Source: Planctomycetaceae bacterium (GTDB lineage: Bacteria > Planctomycetota > UBA1135 > GCA-002686595). From it: 64,000 bases of DNA. The position numbers were made by a program, and so were the translations under genes. A model generated the notes under the pieces. That model saw only the letters and a program-made list of their open reading frames with translations. It was not told the origin of the DNA and searched no databases. The stretch spans positions 124,001 to 188,000 of the forward strand of contig WYBT01000062.1 in the NCBI GenBank assembly GCA_011525785.1. Direction: 5' to 3'. Each line of letters opens with the position of its first letter. Position 1 is the stretch's first letter. Positions 1-9,675 of the stretch are shown one piece after another.

Positions 1-1041
1 TCGCTCGGCGCGAGCAGCGTGCCGAGCACCGCGGGGCTCTTCTTCCACGGGCCCAACGCCGTGCAGATCCCGTTCGGCAACGGCTTTCGCTGTGTCGGCG
101 GCACGATCCAGCGCACGCCGGTCACAGTCGCATCCGGCGGCGCTGCGGCGTGGACGCTTGCGACCGACGCGTTCGCACCCGGCAGCACGCGGCGCTTCCA
201 ATACTGGTTCCGCGACCCCAGCGGCGGCCCCGGCGGCAGCAACTTCTCCGATGCCGTCGCGGTCACGTTCTCTGGCGGTGGTTGCGACCACATGGGCCTC
301 AACGTCGTGACGCCGACGAGCGCGGCGGCGGGCAGCACACTGAACGTCACGGGTGCTGGACTTGGCAGCGACCCCGAAGACCTGTGCGTGATGCTCGTGA
401 ATGGCAATCAGCGGGCGTTGACTCGCGCCACCGCCGCCAACTCGACGTCCATGGCGCTGCGTGTCGACGTGATTCCGTCCGCGATGACCTCGGGTCAGGT
501 CATGGTGATGCGTGGCGATGGCGACAGCAGCGTTCCGACCGGACTGCCCTCGGACGTCAGCCTGCCCGTCCCGGCGTGGACCTGGAGCGGCGAGGAGCTC
601 AACGCATCAGCGCTCTCTTCGGCGTCCGTTGCACTGGCTCCGACGTTCCCGATCGGGCCGTGCCAGTACTACTGGGGCACGGTCGGCACGGACGGCGCAC
701 TGCGCATCACCCTTCCGGGCGGGAGCACGTGTCCGCTTGGCGCGACCATCACGATGCAGCTCGACGCGAGCTATCGCACCGGCGCCGGCCAGTTCGACAA
801 GGTCTCGTTCGACTACGCCGCCACTTACCAGTCGAGCATCACTCTCAATCCATGTGAGTGTGCTCAGCGCATTTGCGCCGTGTACCAGCAGGCGTTCTTC
901 CAGCAGAAGAGCATCTTCTTGCCTTGCACGACCAGCGTCACGGGCCCCTGCAATACCAATCCCGAAGTGACGCTCACGTTCATCTCGCCGAACTTCACTT
1001 CGTGGCTGAGCGGCAGCGTCTACGTGAGGATTTGTCCCTGA
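1..1041 (+). CDS. Secreted repeat/IPT-like protein, C-terminal part (5' end outside window)
   Basis: The reading frame is open to the left edge of the window, so only the C-terminal 346 residues are seen. The first ~95 residues contain a version of the domain shared by several secreted proteins here (LFFHGPNAV..FRCVGG..RFQYWFRDPSG). They are followed by an IPT/TIG-like stretch (VTPTSAAAGSTLNVTGAGLG) and a final Cys-rich beta-type region containing NPCECAQRICAVYQQ. No membrane segment is visible in this part. It is most likely an exported protein of unknown function. A GTG at 19 could be read as a start, but the open frame upstream and the lack of a signal peptide there argue against it. The gene ends in TGA at 1039-1041; the 226-bp gap to the next gene shows no clear signal. 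Confidence 0.7.
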   Translation, partial: SLGASSVPSTAGLFFHGPNAVQIPFGNGFRCVGGTIQRTPVTVASGGAAAWTLATDAFAPGSTRRFQYWFRDPSGGPGGSNFSDAVAVTFSGGGCDHMGLNVVTPTSAAAGSTLNVTGAGLGSDPEDLCVMLVNGNQRALTRATAANSTSMALRVDVIPSAMTSGQVMVMRGDGDSSVPTGLPSDVSLPVPAWTWSGEELNASALSSASVALAPTFPIGPCQYYWGTVGTDGALRITLPGGSTCPLGATITMQLDASYRTGAGQFDKVSFDYAATYQSSITLNPCECAQRICAVYQQAFFQQKSIFLPCTTSVTGPCNTNPEVTLTFISPNFTSWLSGSVYVRICP

Positions 1042-1267
1042 CCCGACGGGTACGAGCCCAGCGGGCCTGGCCAGCGGCTCGCTGCGGCTCGCACCGATCC
1101 TCACGTGGGGCTCCACTCCGTGGTCCAGCGAAGGGCCGCGCAGCGCTGTGGCCGGCAGGGGGGGCGGCGAGAAATCGGCGTGCGCGCCGGCGTAGTCACT
1201 AGACTCGGGGGCCGGCGCGCGGCGTCGCACCCGCGCCGCGCTCGGTCTCGATGGGAAACAGCTCGCC

Positions 1268-4200
1268 ATGAGTGAGTTCGAAATCTCGCCTGCCGCAGAG
1301 GCGATTTGGCTCCAGCACCTGAGTCGAAGACTGGGTGGGGAACCCGTCGACTTCGATCAGCTGCGCGCCGCGCATCCGCGCTTCGCCCACGAGTTCGAGC
1401 GACTCGAATCGGACTGGCAGCGCAGCTCGCAGGGTGACGCTGCTTCTCAAGCGCGGGTGCGCGACCAACGGCTCGAGTCCGTGCTCGAGCGACTCGCGCG
1501 CTTGCGCCCAGGCGCTGCCAAGTACGAGCTGCGCGGCGAGATCGGCCGCGGCGGCATGGGCGTCGTGCAGCGCGTGTGGGACGACAGCCTCAAGCGCGAA
1601 CTCGCGATGAAGACTGTTCACGCGAGCTTTGGCCTCGCGCGCGAACAGGCGCTCGCGCGCTTCGTCGAAGAGGCGCAGATCCTCGCGCAGCTCGACCACC
1701 CCGCGATCGTGCCGATCCACGACCTCGGCGTGGACGAGCACGGCCGGCCGTTTTTCGTGATGAAGCTGGTCGTCGGCCGCGACCTGGGCTCGATCTTCGC
1801 GCTGGCCCGCGAAGAGCGCGAGGGCTGGTCGACGACACGCGCTCTCGACGTGCTGCTGCGCGTGTGCGAAGCGGTCGGCTATGCACATCGCAAGGGCGTT
1901 GTGCACCGGGATCTCAAGCCATCGAACGTGATGGTGGGGGACCTCGGCGAGGTTTACGTGATGGACTGGGGCATCGCGCGCGTGTTGCGCGAGCGGCGGG
2001 TGGGCTCGCTCGACACGGTGCGCTCTCCGAAGCGCGCGGATGCTGCCGGCGACTCGCTGCTGACTCGCGCAGATGACGTGCTGGGCACGGTGGCGTACAT
2101 GGCGCCGGAGCAGGCCCGCGGCGAGCTCCAGCGGATCGGCCCTTGTACCGACGTGTACGCAGTCGGCGCGATGCTCTACGAGCTTCTCGCCGGTCACGCG
2201 CCCCACGGGCGATCCGGCGTCAAAGCGCGCGGGCTGCTGCGCGCGCTGCTTGCGGGTCCGCCGCCGCCGCTGTCGAGCGCCGCGCCGCGCGCGCCGGATG
2301 AACTCGCGGCGATCTGCGCGAAGGCCCTCTCGCGCGAGCCGCAGGAGCGCTACCGCGATCTCGGCGAGATGGCCTTCGACTTGCGAGCGTTCCTGGAAGG
2401 GCGCGTGGTCGTTGCGCACCGAACCGATGCGCTGGTTCGCGCCGCGAAGTGGGTTCGGCGCAACCGCTCGCTTTCGCTCGCACTGGCCGCGGCAGCGGTG
2501 GTCGGCGGGGGGTCAATCACGGCGCAGGTCTATCAGGCGAAACTCGCCGCGGAGCGCGACGCTACTTTGCGCGTGCTCGCCGCGCAGGACAGCCTCACTC
2601 GCCTCCAGGAGGAGGCCGCTGCGCTCTGGCCGCCGCATCCCGAGCGGCTCTCCGACTTCGCACGCTGGCAGGCGCAGGCGGACGCGCTGTTTCAGATGGC
2701 GCGCGAGCCGGGCGACGACTCGACGCCGCCGCTTGACGGTGTGGGCCAGTTCCTGCGCCAACTGCGAACGTTGCGGTCGGGCCAAGCGCCTTCGGACGAG
2801 TCCGATCTCGCCAACTCGAAGCGACGACTCGCGCTCGTGGACGAACTCAACCTGGCTCGCGAGGAGCATCTGTGGCGGCTGCGCCTGATCGGCGACGCGC
2901 CGTGGCCCGACGAAGGCGCCGCGCGAACCGAGCTGCGCGACGTATTGGGCACAGACGACGTCGAACGCTTGCTGCGCGAGGCACGCGAGCGGTTGGGAGG
3001 ACAACTGCGACGCCACGGGCGCGAGATCGAAGCTCGCATGCTCGCGACGCGAGCGCTCCAGTGCGCGGGTGACTCGCGGTTGGGGCAGGCGCACGCGCTC
3101 GTCGCGCACGCGCAGTTGAAGCTCGGAGAGTGGGATCGAGCGCTCGAGCACGCGCGTCTGTCGCAGGCGCACGGCGGGGCGCCCGATATCCTCAACTTGA
3201 CGGAGTTCGAGCGTGCGCTGGAGCGCGCGCGAGCTCCCGGCGAGTCGAAGCGTCGTTGTGAACGCGCTGGCGCTCGCGTCGAGTCGCTCGAGCGGGCGCT
3301 CGAGGTGCAGAGCCCGCCCCAGTACGCCAGTGCTAGCCTGACGGCGCTCGACGATCGCCTCGCGAAGCTGATCGAGCAGATGGAGCGCTGGCGGGATCCT
3401 GACTCTGGGCTGCTCGGCGATACGTGCGCGTCCCCGTTCGGCTGGGGCGTAGATCGTCGACGGCGGAGCGCCGAGCAGCTTCGCCGACAGATCGAGTCGA
3501 GCGAGAGCGCAGCGCGCTGGCGCCTCGCCGCGCAGGCGATTCGCGAGTCGGACCGCTACGGCGGGCTCGAGCTCTCAGCGCAGGTCGGTCTCGAACCGCT
3601 GGGGCCTGATCCGCGCTCCGGCTTGTGGGAGTTCGCGCACCTGCTGTCGGGAGACGCGCCGGTGCGTGGACCGGATGGCGCGCTCGTGCTGAGTGATGAG
3701 ACGGGCATCGTGCTCGTGCTCACGCCGGGCGGCGAGCGACTCATCGGAGCTCAAGCGCAAGACCCCTCGGCGCAGCACTACTTCCACGACGCGGACTCCT
3801 CGGCGCCGGTCTCGGCCGTTCGCCTCGCTCCGTTCTTCATCGCGAAGCACGAACTCACGCAGTCGCAGTGGGCCCGCATGACGGCGCAGTGGCCGAGCCG
3901 CGCGCAGGGCGACGATGACGCGGCGCGGCGACCTGTTGCGTCAGTCAGTTGGTGGAGCTGCGTGGAGGTGCTGCGGCGCTACGGGCTGGTGCTGCCGAGT
4001 GAAGCGCAGTGGGAGCACGCCTGTCGCGCCGGTGGCGGTGCTCCCTACGCGTGCGACGAAGTCGAGCTCCGCACACACGCCAACTTCTACGACGCGAGCG
4101 CTGCTCAGAAGCGGCCGTTGGACGGCGCGGCGCCCGAGCCCTGGGACGACGGCGCCGCCGGCGTCGCGATCGTCGGTGCGTTCGGACCCAATGGCTACGG

Positions 4201-4444
4201 GCTGCACGACATGCACGGCAACGTCGCGGAGTGGTGCCTCGACGCCTTTGCGGACTACACCTCGCCGACTCGCCCCGGCGATGCGCTGCGCGAGGCCGCC
4301 GATCCCGCGGTGCGCATTCTGCGCGGCGGTTCGTTCGCCACATCCGCCAGTCAGGGCGCATGCGCGACGCGATCCGCAGAAAGCGCCGAGATAGTGTTGC
4401 CCGACTTGGGTTGTCGCGCGGCGCGAGCGCTCGACGTGCATTGA
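1268..4444 (+). CDS. Ser/Thr protein kinase fused to FGE-sulfatase-like domain
   Basis: This 1058-residue protein has a Hanks-type kinase at about residues 86-375. It shows the glycine loop GRGGMGVV (93-100), Lys115, the catalytic HRDLKPSN (213-220) and GTVAYMAPEQ in the activation segment. The metal-binding DFG is DWG (Asp233), a substitution often seen in planctomycete kinases. A single membrane segment (about 402-420) is followed by a long helical region. The C-terminal ~230 residues match the FGE-sulfatase/SUMF1 fold (FFIAKHELTQSQW, LPSEAQWEHACRAGG, GPNGYGLHDMHGNVAEWC, ILRGGSF). The predicted topology is a cytoplasmic kinase with an exported C-terminal domain. It may be a receptor kinase using the FGE-like module as sensor; whether that domain is an enzyme is unknown. 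A second such fusion lies at 33920-36403. Confidence 0.9.
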   Translation: MSEFEISPAAEAIWLQHLSRRLGGEPVDFDQLRAAHPRFAHEFERLESDWQRSSQGDAASQARVRDQRLESVLERLARLRPGAAKYELRGEIGRGGMGVVQRVWDDSLKRELAMKTVHASFGLAREQALARFVEEAQILAQLDHPAIVPIHDLGVDEHGRPFFVMKLVVGRDLGSIFALAREEREGWSTTRALDVLLRVCEAVGYAHRKGVVHRDLKPSNVMVGDLGEVYVMDWGIARVLRERRVGSLDTVRSPKRADAAGDSLLTRADDVLGTVAYMAPEQARGELQRIGPCTDVYAVGAMLYELLAGHAPHGRSGVKARGLLRALLAGPPPPLSSAAPRAPDELAAICAKALSREPQERYRDLGEMAFDLRAFLEGRVVVAHRTDALVRAAKWVRRNRSLSLALAAAAVVGGGSITAQVYQAKLAAERDATLRVLAAQDSLTRLQEEAAALWPPHPERLSDFARWQAQADALFQMAREPGDDSTPPLDGVGQFLRQLRTLRSGQAPSDESDLANSKRRLALVDELNLAREEHLWRLRLIGDAPWPDEGAARTELRDVLGTDDVERLLREARERLGGQLRRHGREIEARMLATRALQCAGDSRLGQAHALVAHAQLKLGEWDRALEHARLSQAHGGAPDILNLTEFERALERARAPGESKRRCERAGARVESLERALEVQSPPQYASASLTALDDRLAKLIEQMERWRDPDSGLLGDTCASPFGWGVDRRRRSAEQLRRQIESSESAARWRLAAQAIRESDRYGGLELSAQVGLEPLGPDPRSGLWEFAHLLSGDAPVRGPDGALVLSDETGIVLVLTPGGERLIGAQAQDPSAQHYFHDADSSAPVSAVRLAPFFIAKHELTQSQWARMTAQWPSRAQGDDDAARRPVASVSWWSCVEVLRRYGLVLPSEAQWEHACRAGGGAPYACDEVELRTHANFYDASAAQKRPLDGAAPEPWDDGAAGVAIVGAFGPNGYGLHDMHGNVAEWCLDAFADYTSPTRPGDALREAADPAVRILRGGSFATSASQGACATRSAESAEIVLPDLGCRAARALDVH

Positions 4445-4457
4445 GCGGTGGACGCTT

Positions 4458-4489
4458 GCGAGCCCGGGCGCGGTGACGCCAGGGCCCGC
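4458..4489. terminator. Imperfect hairpin between convergent genes
   Basis: An inverted repeat GCGAGCCC / GGGCCCGC (one mismatch, 16-nt loop) lies between the convergent kinase and P-domain genes. There is no T-tract. It could act as a bidirectional terminator, but GC-rich DNA produces such repeats by chance. Confidence 0.3.
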
Positions 4490-4508
4490 ATCCGCATCGC
4501 GTTCTTCC

Positions 4509-6455
4509 TCAGGGAACGACGGTGAGTTCGAGCGCGTCCGAGAGGTTGGTGGTCTTCGGCGCCGGTGGATCGCGGAACCAGCCCTGCACGTACACCTTCT
4601 GGCCCGCTGAGAACGGACTGCCGAGCGCGCTCGGGTGCGAGAACTGATAGGCATTCCAGTCCAGGCTCAGTACCCCCGAGCACGTGCCAACGGTTCCGCC
4701 AGAGTTCTGCGACAGCGTTCTCTGCGTAGGCGACTTCACACATAGGAAGCTTGACGAGCCCGAGCCCCACGGCGACGCCAACTGACCGGTGACGCCGTAG
4801 AAGACCACACCAGCCTTCTGGCCTTCGACGTCGTTGATGTTGATGACGCAGCTGTTGGCGAACGACGCGCTCGGCTGCCCTGTAGCGCTGGCCGCGGCGA
4901 AGCACCCGCTGCTCGATGTTCCTGCGGTGCAGTACGTCGTGGGGCCTCCGCCGACGTCGAAGCACAGCGTCCAGCCCGCGAGAGAGCCGTCGTTGTTGGC
5001 GACGTCCCAGTCGTAGACCTCGAGCGTCCACGATCCGCTGCTGATCGGGATCGACGTGAGAGGCGTATTGAAGATCCCGGCGTCACCGCTGTTCCACGCG
5101 CCGTGCGCCTGGAAGTACTCGCCGGGCGCGAAGGCGCCGCACAAGTACGACAGCTCGTAACCGCTGCAGGTCACGAGGCCCGAGACCTTGTCGACGATCA
5201 CGTAGTCGCCGGAGATGGCCGTAGCGCAGCTTCCGCCGCCGGCGCCGTCGTTGAGCTGCAGAAGGTTGTGTCGTCCTCCGGTGGGGTCCACCAGCACGAG
5301 CTGCAGGTCGCCGATGCGATTGTGAACAAGGCCCTGAAGCTTCACTGAGACGAGTTGGGTCGCGCCCGCAGGCAGGCTGAAGAACGCTGTCGAGACCATC
5401 GGCCCCGTGGGCAGCACCGTCGGCCACACGCCATTGAGTGCGCCGAACTGCGGGATGGCTCCTCCAGCGGGCGAGGGCGAGATGCAGTAGCGACCGGGAA
5501 TGCAGAACGTGCAGGGTTGCGCCGTGGCCGCTGCCCCCGCGGCGTTCACCGACTGGGCCTCCCACTCGTACTCACCCGGCGCCAGGTCGATCTCGTCGCT
5601 CGCGGTGTGGTCATCGGACGACCAACCGTTGGAGGGCATCGGCGCGTCCACCCAGGCGATGCTGCTCCAGCTCTGCGCCGGCGGAGTGACGCGGCGCACG
5701 CGCGAACGCCGCGTCGTTGCGCAGCCCGAGGCGGTCCACTCCAGCGTCACCGGACTGCTCACGATTTCCTGGTGCGGCCCCTCCTCGCTCGACACAACTC
5801 CGGCACAGGTCGGAGGCGGCGGAGGATTTCCTCCCGGCGTGTTGAACTCAAGTTCCCAACGGTCCAGCGAGCCGATGTCGCCGCCCGCCCAGTCGTAGAT
5901 GCGGAGGGTCCACGTTCCGCTGGCAACCGGGATCGAGTTCAGCGGGGTGTTGGAGATTCCATTCGTGCCGCTCGGCCACAGACCGAAGTGCTGTTCGTAC
6001 GCCGTGGGCGTGAGCACCGTCGTTCCTGAGCAGGTCGAGGGCAACGGACTTGGCGGCGTGCAACTGCAGTCGGTGCTGATGGCGTAGTCGCCGTTCAGGC
6101 CGCATGAGAAGCCGAGCGGCTGAGGACCGACGCGGCACAAGAGGTTGTGAGCTCCGCCGGTCGGGTCCTCCAGCACGATGTGAAGATCCCCGACCCAGGT
6201 GTGGTTCAGGCTTCGAAGCACGACACTTTCGAGCGCAGTGGCGCCAGCTGGAACTGTGACGTTCAGCGCCGAGACGAATGGAAAGCTGGGCAGCGTCCCG
6301 GGAAACGAACCATCGCCGGAGCCGCTGGCCGGGATCGAGCCACCGCCGCCCGGGCCGATAGTTGGGCTGCACTGAGCTGTCGCGTTACGGGCCATGAACG
6401 GCGCAAGGAGGATTGCGAACAGGGCGTGGGCAGCGCGGAAACGAATGGTGCGCAT
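4509..6455 (-). CDS. Secreted protein with two proprotein-convertase P domains
   Basis: This 648-residue protein begins with a clear signal peptide (positively charged start, hydrophobic core, cut after ATA-Q near residue 27). Two P/homoB-type jelly-roll domains follow, at about 35-205 and 325-515. Each has the pattern VP-AGAT.L.SV.L....H..(V/I)GDL..VL.DPTGG.HNLL and ends with SGSWTLEVYDW or GTWTLRIYDW. A fibronectin-like stretch (VTLEWTASGC) lies between them. Residues ~525-648 form the domain shared with other secreted proteins in the window (FYGVTG....FLCV..PTQRT....VYVQGWFRDP). Such domains usually accompany exported proteases, but no catalytic domain is present here. The substrate and role are unknown. 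It is convergent with the upstream kinase and separated from it by 64 bp. Confidence 0.85.
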   Translation of the reverse strand: MRTIRFRAAHALFAILLAPFMARNATAQCSPTIGPGGGGSIPASGSGDGSFPGTLPSFPFVSALNVTVPAGATALESVVLRSLNHTWVGDLHIVLEDPTGGAHNLLCRVGPQPLGFSCGLNGDYAISTDCSCTPPSPLPSTCSGTTVLTPTAYEQHFGLWPSGTNGISNTPLNSIPVASGTWTLRIYDWAGGDIGSLDRWELEFNTPGGNPPPPPTCAGVVSSEEGPHQEIVSSPVTLEWTASGCATTRRSRVRRVTPPAQSWSSIAWVDAPMPSNGWSSDDHTASDEIDLAPGEYEWEAQSVNAAGAAATAQPCTFCIPGRYCISPSPAGGAIPQFGALNGVWPTVLPTGPMVSTAFFSLPAGATQLVSVKLQGLVHNRIGDLQLVLVDPTGGRHNLLQLNDGAGGGSCATAISGDYVIVDKVSGLVTCSGYELSYLCGAFAPGEYFQAHGAWNSGDAGIFNTPLTSIPISSGSWTLEVYDWDVANNDGSLAGWTLCFDVGGGPTTYCTAGTSSSGCFAAASATGQPSASFANSCVININDVEGQKAGVVFYGVTGQLASPWGSGSSSFLCVKSPTQRTLSQNSGGTVGTCSGVLSLDWNAYQFSHPSALGSPFSAGQKVYVQGWFRDPPAPKTTNLSDALELTVVP

Positions 6456-6707
6456 GGTGGTTCTCCCTCGTGGTCGGTCGGGCGAGCGCTCACGTTAGTC
6501 CTCCGCAACGCGCGGGGGACTCGAGCCTCGGCGAGCTGTTGCCGCAGTGGGGCCGCCGGCGGACACAAATCTGCGCCGATAGAGTTCAACTTCAGGACTC
6601 GGGCGCCTGTTCCCGCGCGGCGCATCCACGCTGCAGCCTTCTCCAGGCGCGGGATCCGCGCCGAGTGGAGGCTGCGCTGTTCCGCGTAGCCCGGCGCGCG
6701 AGCTCGG

Positions 6708-9479
6708 TCAAAGCTTGTACGCCGCCGCGCTCGGCTTGACGGCGCGAGCGAAGTGCAGCGGGCGGCGCAGCGAGCCCTTGGCAGGCCGCGCCTTGGCGAC
6801 CCACTCGCGGTAGACCGCCATCGACTTGGTGACGTCGACCACGACGTCGCCGTACTGGTCGTCGGAGCGCGCGCGCTCGACTTTGACGGCCTGGTGCCAG
6901 CAGTGCATGCCGCTGATCGGGTCGGGCTGCACCGGGAAGGTCAGGTTCTGGTGCACGCCGCCGTCGCTCCACCAGATGCGCTTGGAGTCGGGGTCGCTCG
7001 ATTCGAAGGGCTTGATGTCCTGCACGCGGCGGAAGCGGAAGCGGCCGGGCGAGAGCTCCTCGCGCACCGCGATCGGGCAGGCGTAGGTCTGGTCGTTGAC
7101 GTCTTCGAACAGGCGCCAGCGGCCGAGGTGGTGTGAGCAGGCGACGATGCCCGGACGCATGCCTTCGGTGACCCAGACCTTGTTCACGAAGTGACCGATG
7201 CGCGTCGAGACACGCACGAGGTCCATGGTCTCGACGCCGATGCGCTTGGCGTCGATCGGGTGGATCCACACGGGGTTGGTGTTCGAGAGCTCGTAAAGCC
7301 ACTTCGAGTTCGCCGAGCGCGTGTGGATCAGCGTCGGCAGGCGGAAGATCGGGACGAGGCCGTACTCGCCCTTGTTCACGTCCATGTGCTTGCGGTGTAT
7401 GTGGCTCTCGATGTACGCGGGCAGCGCGTACTCGGGCCAACCCCACTCGACCATCGTCGGCGAGTAGATCTCGCAGCGCTTCGACGGCGTCGTGAAGCCC
7501 ACGCGCGCCGCTCCGCCTGCGACGATGCCGATCGGCTTGCCGCCCTTGAGGATCGTGCCGTCGCCGCGGTCTTCGCTGCCTTCGAGCTCCTGCGCGCCGA
7601 GCTTCTTGAGGTGCGCTTCCCACGTGTCCTTGCGCACCAGGAACGCGCCGTGCGTGCGCATGTACTCGAGCGGCGTGAGCCCGTGCTTCTTCGCTTCCTC
7701 GGGCAGGCCCGGCACCGAGTTCTCGAAGATCCACTGGTAGTACTCGTCGACGCTGATGCGCTCGCCCTTGCGATACGGCGACTCGTAGTACTTGCGGATG
7801 CCGAGCGACCCGTCGGGGTCGATGCGCCACGACAGGTTGATCCAGAACTCGTCCTCTTCCCACACCTCGCCGGGGTTCGCCTGATAGGTGAACTCCACCG
7901 GCTTACCCATGCGCTCCATCGCGACGCGCAGCACGGGCTGACGGAAGCCGATCCACTGCGCGGCGTGCGTTTCCTGGCTCTGGATGTCGTGGCGCTCGGC
8001 GCCGACGCCCATCGGGAGCACGTAGTCGGCGTACTGCGCCGTTTCGCTCCAAGTCGGCGTGAGCGCCGCGTGCAACTCGACCATTTTCTCGTCGCGCAGC
8101 ACGTTCTCCCACACCATGCCGTCCGGATTGGTCCAGACCGGGTTGTAGACGCGCGTGAAGTACGCAGCGAGCTTGCCGCGGCCCTCGAGCAGGAAGTGGG
8201 GGAGCAGGTAGCTCAGCTCGTGGTGCGAGAGCGGCCACTCCTTGGGATAGAGCAACTCGCTCCACACTTCCTGCGGACCGGGCTTCAAGAACGGCGGCGG
8301 GACGAACTTGTCCTGCGTGTTCATGTTCGTGCCGCCCTTGGTTCCGACCGAGCCGGTGAGCACGGTCAGGAACTGCAGGCAGCGCGCGACCTGCCATCCA
8401 CCCTCGTTGCCCGACGCAGCGTTGCGCCACACGTGCGAGGCGAACGCGCCGCGCGCGTTGCCGATCAAGCGCGCGACCTCGACGACCGTCTTGGCGTCGA
8501 CGCCGCACTCTTCCGCGGTCTTCTCGGGCGTCGCGAAGGCGTAGTGCTCCTTCAACTTGGCGATGAAGGTCGCGAACGTGCGCGGTTCGCCCGGGTGCAG
8601 CGCGTCCAGGAACTCGCGCCAGTTGACCCACTCTTCGAGGAACTTAGCGTCGTACAGCCCCTCGTTCAGGATCACGTGCGCGAAGCCGAGCAGCAGCATC
8701 GCCTCGGTGCCCGGCCACGTCGCGAGCCAGTAGTCGCTCATCGAAGCGGTGTTCGAGAGCCGCACGTCGACCGTGATGAGCTTCGCGCCCTTGAGCTTGC
8801 CGTCGATGATGCGCTGCGCGTGCGGGTTGAAGTAGTGGCCCGTCTCGAGGTGGCTCGAGAGCAGCAAAATCACCTTGGCGTTCTCGTGGTCGGGCGAAGG
8901 CCGGTCCGCGCCGGTCCACAGCGCATAACCCAGGCGCGCCGCCGCGCTGCACACATTGGTGTGGCTGTTGTGGCCGTCGACGCCCCAGCTCTGGAGCACG
9001 CGGTCCATGTAGCCGTCGTGCCCCGGCCGACCAACGTGGTACATGACTTCGGTCTTGCGGCCCTCGACGAGCGCTGCGCGAATCTTCGCCGCGAACGTGT
9101 CGAGCACGTGGTCCCAGCTCACGCGCTCCCACTTGCCTGAGCCGCGCGGCCCGACGCGCCGCATCGGATAGAGGATGCGCCCCGTGTCCTTGATCTGGTT
9201 GATCGTGGCCGGCCCCTTGGCGCAGTTGCGGCCGCGCGAGCCGGGGTGGAACGGGTTGCCCTCGACCTTCTGGATCGTGAGGTCCTTCTTGTCGACGTAC
9301 GCAACCAGGCCGCAGGCCGCTTCGCAGTTGAAGCAGGTCGTCGGCACCAGCGTGTACTCGCGCTCGACGCGCTTGGGCCAGGCTTTCGCGTCCAGCTCGA
9401 CCCAGTGGTCCCACTTGGCCGGCGGGGGGAAGTTCTCGATCGGGGTGACGCGCAGCGTGGCGGGGTCGTGGGCGCTCAT
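6708..9479 (-). CDS. Molybdopterin-dependent oxidoreductase catalytic subunit (CISM family)
   Basis: This 923-residue protein is a DMSO-reductase-superfamily catalytic subunit. An N-terminal [4Fe-4S] site (Cys49, Cys52, Cys56, Cys86) is followed by the molybdopterin domains (WERVSWDHVLDTFA, then NVCSAAARLG, where Cys177 is a candidate Mo ligand). A C-terminal dinucleotide-binding region follows. No Tat signal is seen, so it probably acts in the cytoplasm, unless another start or partner provides export. The likely electron-transfer partner is the fused FeS/NrfD protein at 12259-13809, on the same strand but 2.8 kb away. The substrate cannot be assigned from sequence; polysulfide, tetrathionate, formate and acyl-CoA oxidoreductase-like families all share this layout. 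Confidence 0.85.
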   Translation of the reverse strand: MSAHDPATLRVTPIENFPPPAKWDHWVELDAKAWPKRVEREYTLVPTTCFNCEAACGLVAYVDKKDLTIQKVEGNPFHPGSRGRNCAKGPATINQIKDTGRILYPMRRVGPRGSGKWERVSWDHVLDTFAAKIRAALVEGRKTEVMYHVGRPGHDGYMDRVLQSWGVDGHNSHTNVCSAAARLGYALWTGADRPSPDHENAKVILLLSSHLETGHYFNPHAQRIIDGKLKGAKLITVDVRLSNTASMSDYWLATWPGTEAMLLLGFAHVILNEGLYDAKFLEEWVNWREFLDALHPGEPRTFATFIAKLKEHYAFATPEKTAEECGVDAKTVVEVARLIGNARGAFASHVWRNAASGNEGGWQVARCLQFLTVLTGSVGTKGGTNMNTQDKFVPPPFLKPGPQEVWSELLYPKEWPLSHHELSYLLPHFLLEGRGKLAAYFTRVYNPVWTNPDGMVWENVLRDEKMVELHAALTPTWSETAQYADYVLPMGVGAERHDIQSQETHAAQWIGFRQPVLRVAMERMGKPVEFTYQANPGEVWEEDEFWINLSWRIDPDGSLGIRKYYESPYRKGERISVDEYYQWIFENSVPGLPEEAKKHGLTPLEYMRTHGAFLVRKDTWEAHLKKLGAQELEGSEDRGDGTILKGGKPIGIVAGGAARVGFTTPSKRCEIYSPTMVEWGWPEYALPAYIESHIHRKHMDVNKGEYGLVPIFRLPTLIHTRSANSKWLYELSNTNPVWIHPIDAKRIGVETMDLVRVSTRIGHFVNKVWVTEGMRPGIVACSHHLGRWRLFEDVNDQTYACPIAVREELSPGRFRFRRVQDIKPFESSDPDSKRIWWSDGGVHQNLTFPVQPDPISGMHCWHQAVKVERARSDDQYGDVVVDVTKSMAVYREWVAKARPAKGSLRRPLHFARAVKPSAAAYKL

Positions 9480-9584
9480 GGAGGGCCGGTACGTTACTCC
9501 ATCGACGCGGTCGCCGGATCCAGGCGCTCGGGAGTCTCGAGCCCCGCTTCAGCGCTCGGTCCCGGAGCTACTAATCTGACGCGA

Positions 9585-9606
9585 GCTAGTAGTTCGCTAG
9601 TAGTTC
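9585..9606. repeat. Two tandem 11-bp units, GCTAGTAGTTC
   Basis: The 11-mer GCTAGTAGTTC occurs twice head to tail in the intergenic region between the divergent molybdopterin and ASCH genes. A related AGCTACTA lies about 15 bp upstream in inverted orientation. It is AT-richer than its surroundings and could be a regulator site; no function can be assigned. Confidence 0.4.
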
Positions 9607-9675
9607 CAGTCAGCCGACCGGCCGTCGTTCGGACTGCGGCGACTGCGCCGCGCATTCCGCGGAGACGACCCCGCC

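Noticed and set aside
7191..9140. Long plus-strand open frame opposite the molybdopterin gene
   Set aside because: It is rich in Arg, His and Val-Asp patterns typical of antisense frames in GC-rich DNA and has no start signal or motif.
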